Shown piece after piece: positions 32,571 through 43,111 of a stretch of 64,000 nucleotides of DNA. Under the pieces are notes generated by a model. The model was not told the DNA's origin, did no database searches, and was given only the letters and a program-made list of their open reading frames with translations. The position numbers and the translations under genes are program-made. The DNA comes from Letharia columbiana (Eukaryota; Ascomycota; Lecanoromycetes; Lecanorales; Parmeliaceae), in the NCBI RefSeq assembly GCF_014066305.1, contig NW_023501042.1:1296501-1360500 (forward strand), in the 5' to 3' direction. The first letter of the stretch is position 1, and each line of letters starts with the position of its first letter.

Positions 32571-35421
32571 TTAGGCCCTGAGTCCTTGCATCATGTTATG
32601 GATGGTATCAATGACAACTGGAAAAATGCTTCCCACACTATCCACAATCAAACCCTCGAAGTGTCTCATCGCCTCCTCTTCGCTCATCTCAAGATGGAAC
32701 CTCTCTCTCACCTTCTCCACCACCCGTCCCGGCTCCACTTTGATATCAGGGATGTTTGCATCCACCATCAGACTGAAAAGGTTCAAGATGAGATTGCTCG
32801 ACTTCCGCAATGTCGTGTAGGCTGTAAAGCAGTACGATTTGAAGGCGGCGTAGTGTGGAGAGGTGGAGCTACCCATACCCTCAACCATTTCCTTACAGAG
32901 TTTCATCTGCGGCGCGAAGGGTTTGGGGTCACGGCCCAGTATGTAGCCAAAATCAGCGTGGAAGAAGCGTCCGGATGGCGCGAGGAGGAGGTTGTCAAGA
33001 TGGCGGTCTCCCACACCCAAAAGGTAAGTGATCACGCAATAGCCTGCACAGGATTTCACGTAGGTGTCCATGGCCGACGGCCGTACACCCAGATCGCCAG
33101 TGGTGTCGGGGTTGTTGGCGCGCAGGTAGGCAAGGATACTGCCTTTATACTTGGCGGAAGCCGCGGCTAAGCTCATAGACGGTATGAACTGGACAGCTCC
33201 TGCATTGGGGCTGGTGGCTAAGATACGGTATGGTGAGAGCTTAAGGTCAAGGTTCTCTTTCCGTAGGAGACGATCCATCAAAGAAATTATTTGGATTACA
33301 AGCTGGTCTTGCCGGAGATCATCACCTGTCTTGAAAATAATTGGGTATTTCTTGCCATCCGAAGTCTTGAAGTGGACGAGTAAGGGGTAAAGTGAAGATT
33401 TAAAAACAAGGGATTCCTCTGGGTAGCAGCCAACGATAGAAACGCTTGGATCCAAAGGAAGCGGTAGGGGAGGATCAAAGGTCGTCAAGTCATTTTTGGG
33501 ATCTGCAAGGTACTTTTTCAGTCGCTGTAGCTTTCGAGGTCGGTCTTCTCTCGAAAAGCGTATCTCTTTCGATATCTTCGATAACACCGTAATCAACTCT
33601 CCTTGCCGAAGGAGGGTCTTTCGTCGCCCTGCTCCTTCCGGCAGTTTCATGAGCTCCGTCATGAAGTCGAACTCAACCTTTGCAAATAGCTTTCGATGCT
33701 CCTTAACCTGATCCGGACTCCTGTCATCACACTCCACCATCAAGTACCAATGCAGGAAATTGCCCAACATCAGGTTTTTCGTTGCTCGTGAGATGAGGAA
33801 TCTTCCCAATGAAGAATCTTGGGTACTGCCATTGTGCGGCTCTGGGGATATCTTCTCGAATTTCAAGGCTTGGACCAGCTGAAGAAGATACAAAAGCAGC
33901 TCGTCATCGTCTGACTCTCGTAGGCGATCAACGGCATAGGCTCTGACGGCTGTATTATCAAAAGTAGGCCCCAGAAGCTCCAAGGCATCATCGACGTCTA
34001 CCTCGGTCCACTTTGGTAGAAGCTGGACAGCTTGACGAGCCTCACTTTGGTCATGCCATGCAACGGATTTGACAAACTTGGTCAATGCCCGCTTGTCGCG
34101 CGTGAGATGATGTCTGAACTTCCAGACCAAATCTTTTTCTTCTGCGTTAAGCTCTTGAGTAGGGCCGTAAGAGACGATTGTGTTCAACTCATCTCGGATC
34201 TTCGCATTGGGTTTGAGGTCTCGATCCAAGACACCAGTTCGATGACTTCTCACAAGTCTTCTGTGCTTACTCTCGGCTGGGTTGTCCTTGGCACCAACTT
34301 CTGGGTCATAAATTCGGATCAGTGGAGGGCCATTCTCATAATCGTCGCTCACTCCGTTCCCTGTCCCATTAATACCCGGACCAAGCTGTACTTCGGGGGG
34401 CGGTTTCAGATTGACATTGCCGGTCGGCGGCACGTAGCTGGCTTGAGATGAGATTGGAGGAGGAGCGTACTCATGATCAGTATACACGATAGGGAAATCA
34501 AACCTTGGAAAGCCAATCAACAGCGTATATCTTTCCTCTTCCTTTTCATCTTCGTTGGCATCTGCGTCATTGTCCTCGACCTCGGGTCCAGAAGTCGACA
34601 TTGTTCTCCTTGCTTTCGATGATACCTTTGCTGAGGTTTCTACTAGCTGCCTTTGCTTCTCTACGGCTTTGAAGACGAGTTTGTCCAGCCAGTCGACACG
34701 TGGAATTTCTCCCATCTCGTGCTTTTTGAAGAGCCTTTCGAGTCTCTCAAGCTCCTCCTCTTCAGATGAGGTAACGTGGCCATTGCTGAAACCAAGCCCG
34801 CCCCTGTTCCTCTGCGCTGGTGGGACGGCAGGGGTAGTTGTTGACGAAAAGCCGTCTGCTGCCTTGTGCCGATAGAGTCTACACTTCTGCCGACCTTTCT
34901 GCAAAGTACTATCTTTGTCAAACAGCGATATAGTAGTGCCTCCAAAGGGGATCGCATGACCACGGGCTCCCTGCCCACCAGTAGGCGACAGATCCCACAC
35001 TGTGATGGCCAACTGCGAGCTTAGGGGTAAAGTGGAAATTGCAATTGGAAGCTCAAGCCATTCATTCCAAGTGCGACCAATTTTGAAAGACCGATAAGCA
35101 GTCTGCACAGGCACGGTCAAGGGTTTGGAATCTGCCCATAGTTGAGCAGTAACATATAAGTCAGAGTTGGGGCTGCAAGAATTCAGCACTCTGATCGAAG
35201 CACAATAATTTTACCGCGATACCTTGTATTTGATCCAACATGACGCAGATCAGGCCTCTGCAGCAACGTTGAGAAAGGCGGTGGATTATATTGTCCTTCT
35301 AAGCTTCCTCTGAAGTTTGAGGTCAGCAAAGAAGGTTAAGCAGATGTCAAACAGGAACCAACATTCTCACATTGACGGAAAAGTCGAGGGCTCTAGAGTT
35401 TGCGAAAGAATACTCCTCCAT
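32571..35421 (-). CDS. VPS34: Phosphatidylinositol 3-kinase VPS34
   Basis: Three exons on the minus strand (35,363-35,421; 35,223-35,309; 32,571-35,172) give 915 residues, the usual fungal VPS34 length. The N-terminus MEEYSFANSR is followed by a C2 domain with YVTAQLWADSKPLTVPVQT and WDLSPTGGQGARGHAIPFGG. A helical PIK domain (about 370-560) and the kinase domain follow. Kinase motifs are DDLRQDQL (about 669), GVGDRHLDNLLL (about 769, catalytic loop) and HADFGYILGRDPKPF (about 789, activation segment). The C-terminal helix ends VVIDTIHNMMQGLRA, needed for membrane catalysis in this family. The enzyme makes PI3P for endosomal sorting and autophagy. Intron 1 uses an atypical GTTGGT donor, chosen because it alone restores the VRIGSLEG frame. 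The gene is divergent from NSE4 across 371 bp. Confidence 0.97.
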
Positions 35422-35792
35422 AAAGACAATTAACAATCAAATTAGATCTTTTTGCTGATGGAGGTTTGATGCCTCGAGATGTTTCTCTGACTCTGATATG
35501 CCTAGCCGGGCTAGCTTGGTAGGAATTGACTAGCATAGGTCGACATACCAAGGCGAGCACCGTGCGCCGCTTAACTTAAATCACTTCATCCTCCAATTTC
35601 GTTTGTTACTGCAGGAGCCGTGTATCAGTTTGCTCTCTGGTGATTGATCTTCGAAATCGTCGTGAACTTACATCATGATTTGAGAAAGCAGGACTTTAAG
35701 AATTGGACGGCTAACCAGACGCTGTGACCGCGTTGCGCAGTCCGGGTTCTATACTCATAGTGACCCACGTCAGTCCCAACATTCAAACTACA
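35422..35792. promoter_or_regulatory. Shared VPS34/NSE4 divergent promoter region
   Basis: 371 bp lie between the two start codons. No TATA box or clear factor site stands out. Short pyrimidine-rich stretches lie on both sides. Confidence 0.5.
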
Positions 35793-37363
35793 ATGGCGCG
35801 CCGCGCAAAGCTCTCTACTGGAAGGGACGAGGATGTGGAGGTCCAAGCAAATGCCGAACCTACGCTACAAAGGCACGAACGCGTGAGTTTGAACTCACTG
35901 TCGCCTTCGCCGGCAGCTTCTTTCTCGTCCGACAAAGAAAACCGACAAGTCCAGGCTGATGAGGCTCGACACAATAATGGCAAAGCAAAGAATATGCCGC
36001 CTCCTCAAATGCCCACACCAAGCTCAGCGAATTATAACTCGTCGCGGTCCAGCAAAAAACGCAAACTCGGAGAACGCAATGCACCCAACGCGAGTCAAAC
36101 GGTGCACGAAAGAGAGCTGGCTGAGGTGGGAGACCGACGGTTTTACGACCCAGATCAAAGCATGGACGAGAGGCGCGCGGTGCGTAAGGATTTTAGGGAC
36201 CTATCCAGAGAGTTGACAGGTACGCGTTATATGACTAGCGATCAAGAGAGGAGTCACTGACTCTTTGCCCAGATTCACGCGCCGAGTACCTTGCACCTGG
36301 CTCCGATGGTCTCCTCAGAACTCTTCATAGGGCAAACGATCTTTTCGGATCAGTCAAGCAAACATCAGACGCCACCTTGGATTCGCGACTGCTCGTGTCA
36401 ACCGCGGACCTTTCAGCCAAGAGGACAACGCAACTCAATCTTGGCGACGCAACCACCGGGATCGACGTTGATGACTTTGTGGGGAAGTGTATCACCTACA
36501 TGCGGCGTGGTCCAAGTGATACGGGTGAAGGTTCGACTGTAAGAGGAAGACGAGGACAAGACGATAGCGATGACGACGCGGATGCTAGAGAGGGGTACGA
36601 CGAAGGAGATGCATTCAACTGGGAGTGGCTGGGTCGTCGAGCTTGTTTTCCCAACAACGTCCGCCCGCCCGTACCTGGGTTCTTACTCGGCCCGCTGTCT
36701 GTTCAAAAAAGAGCGCGTAAAGCCACACAACGCCGCGAGCGCTTTCAAAAACGAGATCCCAAAGACGCTGTACGCCCGGAGGAACTGAAGGCTCAAGATC
36801 TACAACAAGCCGAAAACTCAAATCTCACCACGTTGTGCAAGAACATCCGAGAGCTCTTGGTCCACACAATGGTGACTGGACAAGCAAAAGTAGAGGAGGA
36901 GTTTATGAAGATGACGAGCGAGGATATTTCGGATGAAGAGATCAGGGCAGTGATGCTCAAACATGGAATCGCCGATGACGAGGGTGTTCCTCTGTTTCAC
37001 TTCGTTGTGAACCCGAAATCTTTTGGTCAAACAGTGGAGAATTTGTTCTACGTGAGCTTTCTGATCAGAGATGGTACGGCTGGGTTTGGCAACGATTCTA
37101 ATATGCTACCGACTCTCCGTAAGTATACTATGGTCCTCTCTCCCCCTCTCCTTTAAACTAACGCAATGTTTGAAGACGCGACTGTCGCACGTTCACCTCA
37201 GCAAATTCAAGACGAGAATATCTCGAAACATCAAGCTGTTTTCCATCTGGATTACGAAACGTGGGAAGACATCATCGAAGCTTTCGATATCAAAGAGAGC
37301 ATCATTCCTCATCGTCAGTCAGATGAGGTTGCCCAAGTCAGTGCTTCCGGCTGGTATGGATAA
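35793..37363 (+). CDS. NSE4: SMC5/6 complex non-SMC element 4 (kleisin NSE4)
   Basis: Three exons (35,793-36,219; 36,273-37,118; 37,176-37,363) give 486 residues. The first 120 residues are disordered and charged with a basic KKRKLGER patch. The N-terminal kleisin-like region contains RRAVRKDFRDLSRELTG and LLRTLHRANDLFGSVKQTSDATLDSRLLV, the typical NSE4 segment that binds the SMC head or neck. An acidic linker (DDSDDDADAREG) follows. The C-terminal winged-helix domain has FHFVVNPKSFGQTVENLFYVSFLIRDG, then a final exon with HQAVFHLDYETWEDIIEAF. This domain order and length fit NSE4, which bridges SMC5 and SMC6 in DNA repair and replication-fork maintenance. Splice junctions are GT/AG with preserved frame. 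Confidence 0.95.
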
Positions 37364-39048
37364 ATTGCGTAGCTCGGTCACAAACATCTGTCGTAATCCA
37401 GAAGATTCGCGACTGTACATACTCAAGGATCTGAACGTCTGTATCCACACCCAGGGAGGTCACCTTTGCCATTTGCTCATGACCTGGGCCTACGGCGCTG
37501 CTTTGGCGGGCTCTGTTGCAGGTCTCATCCAGAGCTTGCTTTTAAATTCTAGATTTGCAGATATCCAATACAGTCAATAGTTCGAAGCCTCATCAAGGAC
37601 CAGAAACGATGAATGCCATGTCTCGCTCCTAGCATCATAAGCTGACTAAGTACACTAGAACCCAAGGAATCTCAGCCTTTTGGAGGAATGGAATGATGAT
37701 TCTAGGCCAGGAACATGAAAGATCGTGGATAAGAAATGAAACGTCAGCTACCGGCGTACTTTCTCTCGTACCAGTACTTGACAAGGTAGGGGTAGGGCGC
37801 GAAGATTGGGAAAGGGGGAACCCTTGTATAAGGCTTTTATAAAGATTGTCGATCGTATCCATCACCAACGGATACAAGGTATACTATTATCCAGAGTCAA
37901 TTTGAAGCAGTGACCTGGGATGAAGGGGAGTGTTGAGGGTCAAATTCTTTATCGCACTCTCTTTCCAGCATGCCTTTATTAGCTCTGCTTCCTCACAAAT
38001 GGTTTAGTGCAAGTAAGAGTGTCGATCTCTCTGCTGGAAAATGGCGGAGCGAGTATCTCTCTCAATGTCATCACGTCATAATCTTCCGGGTTTCAGTCCC
38101 TACAGTATTTCTTGAAGCGATTTTGAACCCGGATGAAAGGCATGGTATTGTTCTACGTTCTGCTCCATCAGGCCAGGTTCTGTGACGATGCATTCATTTT
38201 TAGAAAGAAGACTATCTCTTCGCTGCTGTAATGTTGCTCGACCGTACTGTACCTTCTGGTACAGTGGAGTAGGAAGTCGCGGATGTCAACATGAGAAGAG
38301 ACGTGCGGTGCTCGATGATAGTTGTTTTTCAAGGAGCGGGAAATTGTGGGCATGGGCCATTTCGGTAGCTGTCCGGACGAACTAATGGGAAGCCTGGAAG
38401 GTGTAAGACCAGTGCCTTCGATGGGACAGCATGCTGAAAGCCAGTGAAGACGTATTTTCAGCAGTCGAGTCTTACAGAGCGTCTTTATGAGCGGGTAGGG
38501 GCCATTTGCCTATGATCTGACGGCCTTGATCGGTCGGCATTGAAGAAATGAGGGACGAAAAAATCTTGTCCCTGATAAAGACGATTTCATGAATACAGGC
38601 AAAGCGGAGAGATGTCTCTTACACACTCATAGAAATAACCACAGACTGATGAACGAATTGATGACCATGCTAGGCGCCTGAGAATATGGCCGAAATTTGT
38701 ATGAGCTGCGGCTGCAGCCCAGAAGCAATGTAAGAAGAAGCATTTCATGCAATTGATCAGCGCTAAGTAGGCCAAAGTCGAGGGGAAAGACCACTCATGA
38801 CTCATGAGCGGAGGAACCAGATAGACCGCAACGAGGCAAGCAAAAGCATATTCAGATCCCAACCAGACGATGTTCACTGGTATCTGGCCAGTCATTCACT
38901 TTCGTCGCGATGGTCTCAACTTTTGTATCTAGCATTAATCACATCCTAAAAGACCTCAAGACAGGGAATAATATCCTGTCAAATACCGTAACGTTCCCCC
39001 AGCCATTCCTTGTGTACCTCTTATATACATCAAGTCTCTTTGTCAAAC
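37364..39048. other. Intergenic region without a supported gene
   Basis: About 1.7 kb lie between the NSE4 stop and the stop of the collagen-WSC gene. Several short frames exist (for example a 102-codon minus-strand frame at 38,587-38,895 rich in Cys/Trp/Ala). None shows a domain, a splice pattern or convincing codon use. The left part is probably NSE4 3' UTR. Confidence 0.55.
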
Positions 39049-41879
39049 CTAGAAAGCTCTGGCGAAAATCGCTACCGTTGATGACGACTCAATGCCGCAC
39101 TCACCTGCTGGTGCTGTAGAAAGCATCAAAGTCAGCATGTCTTCTTCGGGACCAAAATCATGAGTCACGAAACTATTTCGGGGAGTATAGGGACTCTCTT
39201 GCTTCCCAAACATGCTTTGTGACCCGATTGATGTATTGATCAAGAGTACATGGCCTTGATGCGTACGTACCTGGGCCATTGACGCACAGAGCGCAGTTGT
39301 TATCCGGCGTTGCTCCAGTTCCTAAACCTGCAATAGCTGTCAAAGATTATCGGAGTCAGCGTCGCCATTTCAAGAAGGATGCCAAGCCTTGAAGCGTGTC
39401 GACAGGATGCACACTCCCAAAACAGGTTTTGAGACCCAGTATCTGGTCCAGACGAGGGTTTTGGTCTCGGAAATACGTACTAACAAGATTCAACGTATCG
39501 CCGCAGTAGCAATCCACGCTCGTCGTGCCCACATTCACAGTTCCATAGAAGTTGAAATTTTGGCTATTGCAAACAACGGAGCATTGCGCATTCCCACTCG
39601 CGGTATACGTCTGTATGAAATTGGCTAGCACTTTGCCGGTGCTGGTAGACGAGGCGCCTGTTTGCAAGAAACAGCCCACTGGTGGAGATTGATTAGCAAA
39701 AAGCTCAATAGCATGATACGTGTCTCATTTCCTCATCCGTTCGGCGGATCAGCCCAAAACAATATGTCGCTAATGATCAGAATGCTCCAAGAAAAGCGTC
39801 AGACAACGCAAGAACCCCGTTGTTGATGCCGCTCTTGTCAAAATCTTGAGGACTTTTATTGTTTCGGTGGCCACTGTTTCCAGCACCTTGCCTTTCTGGC
39901 GAAAGCGTGTGATAGGGTGCATGCCCGCGCTTCTGGGATTCTGGAAGGACTTACAGTACGCATATGCAATGCCGGGTGCACCTGAAGGGCCTGTCAATCC
40001 TTGGGCTCCACTAGGCCCTACACTACCCTGTATTCCCTGGGCTCCGCTTGGGCCAGTACTTCCCCGAGGTCCGCTAGGGCCTAAATTTCCTTGAACTCCT
40101 TGCGGACCAGTTGGCCCGACACTTCCCTGGATTCCCTGAGCCCCAGCCGGTCCAATACTGCCCTGGATTCCCTGGAGTCCAGTCGGTCCAGCGCTGCCCT
40201 GAATTCCTTGGGGTCCAGTCGGCCCAGCGCTGCCTTGAACCCCCTGGGATCCAATCGGTCCAGTGCTGCCTTGAAGTCCCTGGGGTCCAGTCGGTCCAGC
40301 GCTGCCTTGGATTCCCTGGGTTCCCTGAGCTCCAGTCGGCCCTACACTTCCCTGAGCTCCTTGAGGTCCCGTGGGCCCAAGGCTGCCTTGAGTTCCCTGT
40401 ATTCCCTGAGCTCCTTGTGGTCCTGTTGGCCCTGCGCTGCCTTGAACTCCCTGAGCTCCAGTCGGCCCTACACTCCCTTGAATTCCCTGAATTCCTTGAG
40501 CTCCTTGAGGTCCCGTCGGCCCAACGCTGCCTTGAGTTCCCTGTATTCCCTGAGCTCCTTGTGGTCCTGTTGGGCCAACGCTGCCTTGAACTCCCTGAGC
40601 TCCAGTCGGCCCTACACTCCCTTGAATTCCCTGAGTTCCCTGAATTCCCTGAATTCCCTGAGCTCCTTGAGGTCCTGTTGGGCCAACGCTGCCTTGAACT
40701 CCCTGAACTCCCATCGATCCTACACTTCCTTGGATTCCTTGAACTCCCTGAGCTCCTTGAGGTCCTGTCGCCCCAGTGCCACCTTGAATCCCCTGTGCAC
40801 CACTAGGTCCAGGTGGCCCAACGCTTCCTTGAATTCCCTGGGCGCCACTAGCTCCCACGCTGCCTTGTGGACCACTTGGCCTAAGCGGTTACAGATCAGC
40901 AGAACATTCCGAATCAATGGGAAGCGTTCGTTGTTACCCTAATGGGCCTGGGCCACCGAGCACAGCGGTGACCGCACTTCCAGTTGAAGGAGCAACGCAA
41001 GAGGTAACTATGTATTGATCAGTTGAGAGGCGAGGAGCCATCGGTGTGGACAAGGATCAGGCACATACGTTCTGCGACGGTGAGATCTATGAAAACGCAG
41101 GATAGAGGCTGTGCTCCTTGCTGAAAGACTGCAACGATTACGCCAGAGGGGAGCACGCAGAAAAGGGCATTTCCATTAAAGAACTTGGAGCTCGTCCATA
41201 GCAGAGTACCAGTATTACTCAAAGAAAACGTGGTGGTAATGTCTCCAGGCGTTGAACTCGGTGCGAAATAGTCATATGTATCGCCTGTGGTCGCGGAGAA
41301 TTGTGCTACAGTTCCGTTGGAATATGTCACCCAAAGCTGGTTGTTGGCCAACGTGAGTGTGCTTGCTTGTGTGCAGGAAGAAGTTGCTCTGCCCGCGTAG
41401 CTCACGAAAGCCCCGGCTTGTCGACGGCGCTTTGGAGACAATTCAGAGGCGACGATCATTAGTGTAAAGCTACCCGCACTATATCGAGATGTAGCGTGGG
41501 AATTTTGACTGCTTCAAACACTTTAGAAGGTAACTTAGAGTTCACTGACAAGGATAACTGACCCGTTCATAGTCTCGATAGCAGTACTTCTATAAAAATA
41601 CGTTGTAAGAAAATCGAGATTGGTTGGCGCATTGTCAACGGTAATGGTAAGATCAGTATTGACTTGAAACGTAGTGTCGCGAGTGACACTGGTTATTATA
41701 TGTATTGTGTGCTTCACAACCACAACCGAATGAACAAGCATTGCTCCTGAGCGATAGATGCAGGCGTCTTGCGCTGCAGAAATCCACGCAGCGCTGTTGA
41801 GGAGTAAAAGGGCATAGCAGAAGAGAGGTTGAAACATCAAACAACCAAACATGGCGTACGATGTCTGAAAGATTTTCAC
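39049..41879 (-). CDS. Secreted collagen-like protein with C-terminal WSC-type domain
   Basis: Seven exons on the minus strand (41,550-41,879; 41,069-41,429; 40,938-41,007; 39,955-40,880; 39,481-39,678; 39,271-39,327; 39,049-39,113) join in frame to 668 residues. Residues 1-36 look like a signal peptide (hydrophobic LFCYALLLLNSAAWISAAQ). A beta-rich domain with paired cysteines follows (to about 245). Exons 3-4 encode about 100 uninterrupted Gly-X-Y triplets, mostly GPTGPQ, GAQGIQ and GSVGPT, with few consecutive prolines. The last exons read GCFLQTGA, CSVVCNSQNFNFYG, VDCYCGDTLNLVS and TPDNNCALC, ending ECGIESSSTVAIFARAF. This is the cysteine spacing of a WSC carbohydrate-binding domain. It is probably a cell-wall or extracellular matrix protein. 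The 276-bp intron before the WSC exons is longer than the others and could hide an alternative exon. Confidence 0.8.
39958..40880 (-). repeat. Collagen Gly-X-Y triplet repeat array
   Basis: Nine-base periodicity (CCN-based glycine codons on the minus strand with recurring ggtcctgttggc/cagggaattcaa modules) runs without a break. Higher-order units of 27-54 bp are repeated, showing growth by unequal crossing-over or slippage. Confidence 0.95.
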
Positions 41880-42075
41880 GCGTTGAACGATGATCTAAAG
41901 AGGGTGTCGCGTCAGAGAGTGAAAAAACTTGGTGCTGGCTGAATGATTACTAGGTATACTGAAAACAAAGTCACGTGGTTGTTTGGTGTTCCTGAGACAC
42001 TGCCGCAGGAATGTGGAATGCATTTCCCGTTCCCAGGCAAGCACGCACATTACCTCCGTCCTGCATTCGTCTATA
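41880..42075. other. Short intergenic region
   Basis: 196 bp lie between the start of the collagen-WSC gene and the stop of the MARVEL gene. This must hold the former's promoter and the latter's 3' end. No clear motif is seen. Confidence 0.5.
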
Positions 42076-42639
42076 TCAGACGGCGGCCCTTCCAGTATGA
42101 AGCGACCTTTCACCTCTCATCGTGAAAAATATCACTACCGAGACTACTGCAGTGACCAGCCAAAGAAGCATGTTAACCAAGTCAACCCACACAGCGTTCT
42201 TCATCCTCTTGACACCTCCATTCACAGGCTTTGCATGAATGTAGATTTTTCCAAAGACCCCAAAGACAGCCACCCATAGTATACTGTTTGTAGATTGATC
42301 AGTATCAACTACCCCCATTACGACTCCCTTCCGCCTAGGCCACACTCACAATAGAACCAGATCCCAGCCGAACGCCCACCAGCTCTTCACCTTGGGCAAC
42401 ACGTACACCAAGCATGTGACGGCCGAGAGTACGCCTACGACTTCTGCGTACGACCATTTAGAGTAGTCACCAGTGTGGTTTTTGCGAGCGTCGCTGAGTT
42501 CGGTGCCGTAGAGACCAAGGACTGCGACGGCAAAAATGAATTGCAGAAAGCGTAGGGTCAGGTTGGCGATGACCAGTGCCAGGGGCTGGCTGCTGGAGAC
42601 AGTGGAGGATGCTTTCTTGTTGAACCGAGAGAATGCCAT
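42076..42639 (-). CDS. MARVEL-type four-helix membrane protein
   Basis: Two exons (42,350-42,639; 42,076-42,283) give 165 residues. The chosen start (MAFSRFNKK) leaves a short basic cytoplasmic tail. Four membrane segments follow: about 17-42 (LALVIANLTLRFLQFIFAVA), 55-76, 80-106 (WWAFGWDLVLFILWVAVFGV) and 120-143 (VWVDLVNMLLWLVTAVVSVV). The GKIYIH and RMKNAVWVDLVNMLLW stretches and the C-terminal SLHTGRA are the hallmarks of a conserved filamentous-fungal MARVEL family. Such proteins organise membrane domains, but the specific role is unknown. An in-frame ATG 35 codons upstream exists but would add a non-conserved extension. Confidence 0.85.
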
Positions 42640-43111
42640 CACGAGGGAGTATTGGTGTGCAATGCAAAGATGTCTGTTTGTTTTTTCTTCTTCGACTGGA
42701 ATGACTGGGCGACGCAGTGTCTGGCTCTGAGGGCCAACATTCACCGAAATGGCAAAAGCAGCTATCAGGGTAGATTACTCACCACGCTTCTCACCAATTA
42801 AATGTTGGAGGCCGCCGTGGTCATGAGGCTCACTCACTATAATTAACGGCCATCACGCGTATCTAAAGGATCGAGGTTGCGCACGGGATTTGATTGGTTC
42901 GCTTAATACCGCAGGTTACTTATGATAGAGCCTCAGATTCCTCCCTCAATAGTGCTACACGCTTACATCGTATCTCGGTAATTCATGTATTCACGTACTC
43001 TACGTAGTATGTAAAAAAAGTCTAGCATCCACTTCCTTTCATTTTTGACATCAAGAACATTCTTCGCTCTTCTCACCGCTGCCATGATAGGCTTTACCTA
43101 GAGCCTCGATT
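42640..43111. promoter_or_regulatory. Shared MARVEL/MCC-alpha divergent promoter region
   Basis: 472 bp lie between start codons. CTTTCATTTTTGACATC and CTTCTCACC pyrimidine stretches lie just upstream of the MCC-alpha start, as is common at fungal transcription starts. No TATA box stands out. Confidence 0.5.

Noticed and set aside
32586..33170. 194-codon plus-strand frame
   Set aside because: Antisense of the highly conserved VPS34 kinase domain.
37071..37580. 169-codon plus-strand frame overlapping NSE4
   Set aside because: It crosses the NSE4 exon 2/3 boundary in a different frame. The NSE4 frame carries the conserved C-terminal domain and this one carries none.
38587..38895. 102-codon minus-strand frame with hydrophobic stretches
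   Set aside because: No signal peptide, no regular membrane pattern, and Cys/His/Trp spacing without a known motif. Single isolated frame with no splice partners.
40091..40942. 283- and 231-codon plus-strand frames rich in Ser/Leu/Arg and Leu/Glu/Pro
   Set aside because: These are antisense shadows of the collagen triplet array. The regular nine-base repeat keeps every frame open.
42640..42744. Upstream ATG extending the MARVEL protein by 35 residues
   Set aside because: The extension is basic and unstructured. The ATG at 42,639 gives a length and start typical of this family.
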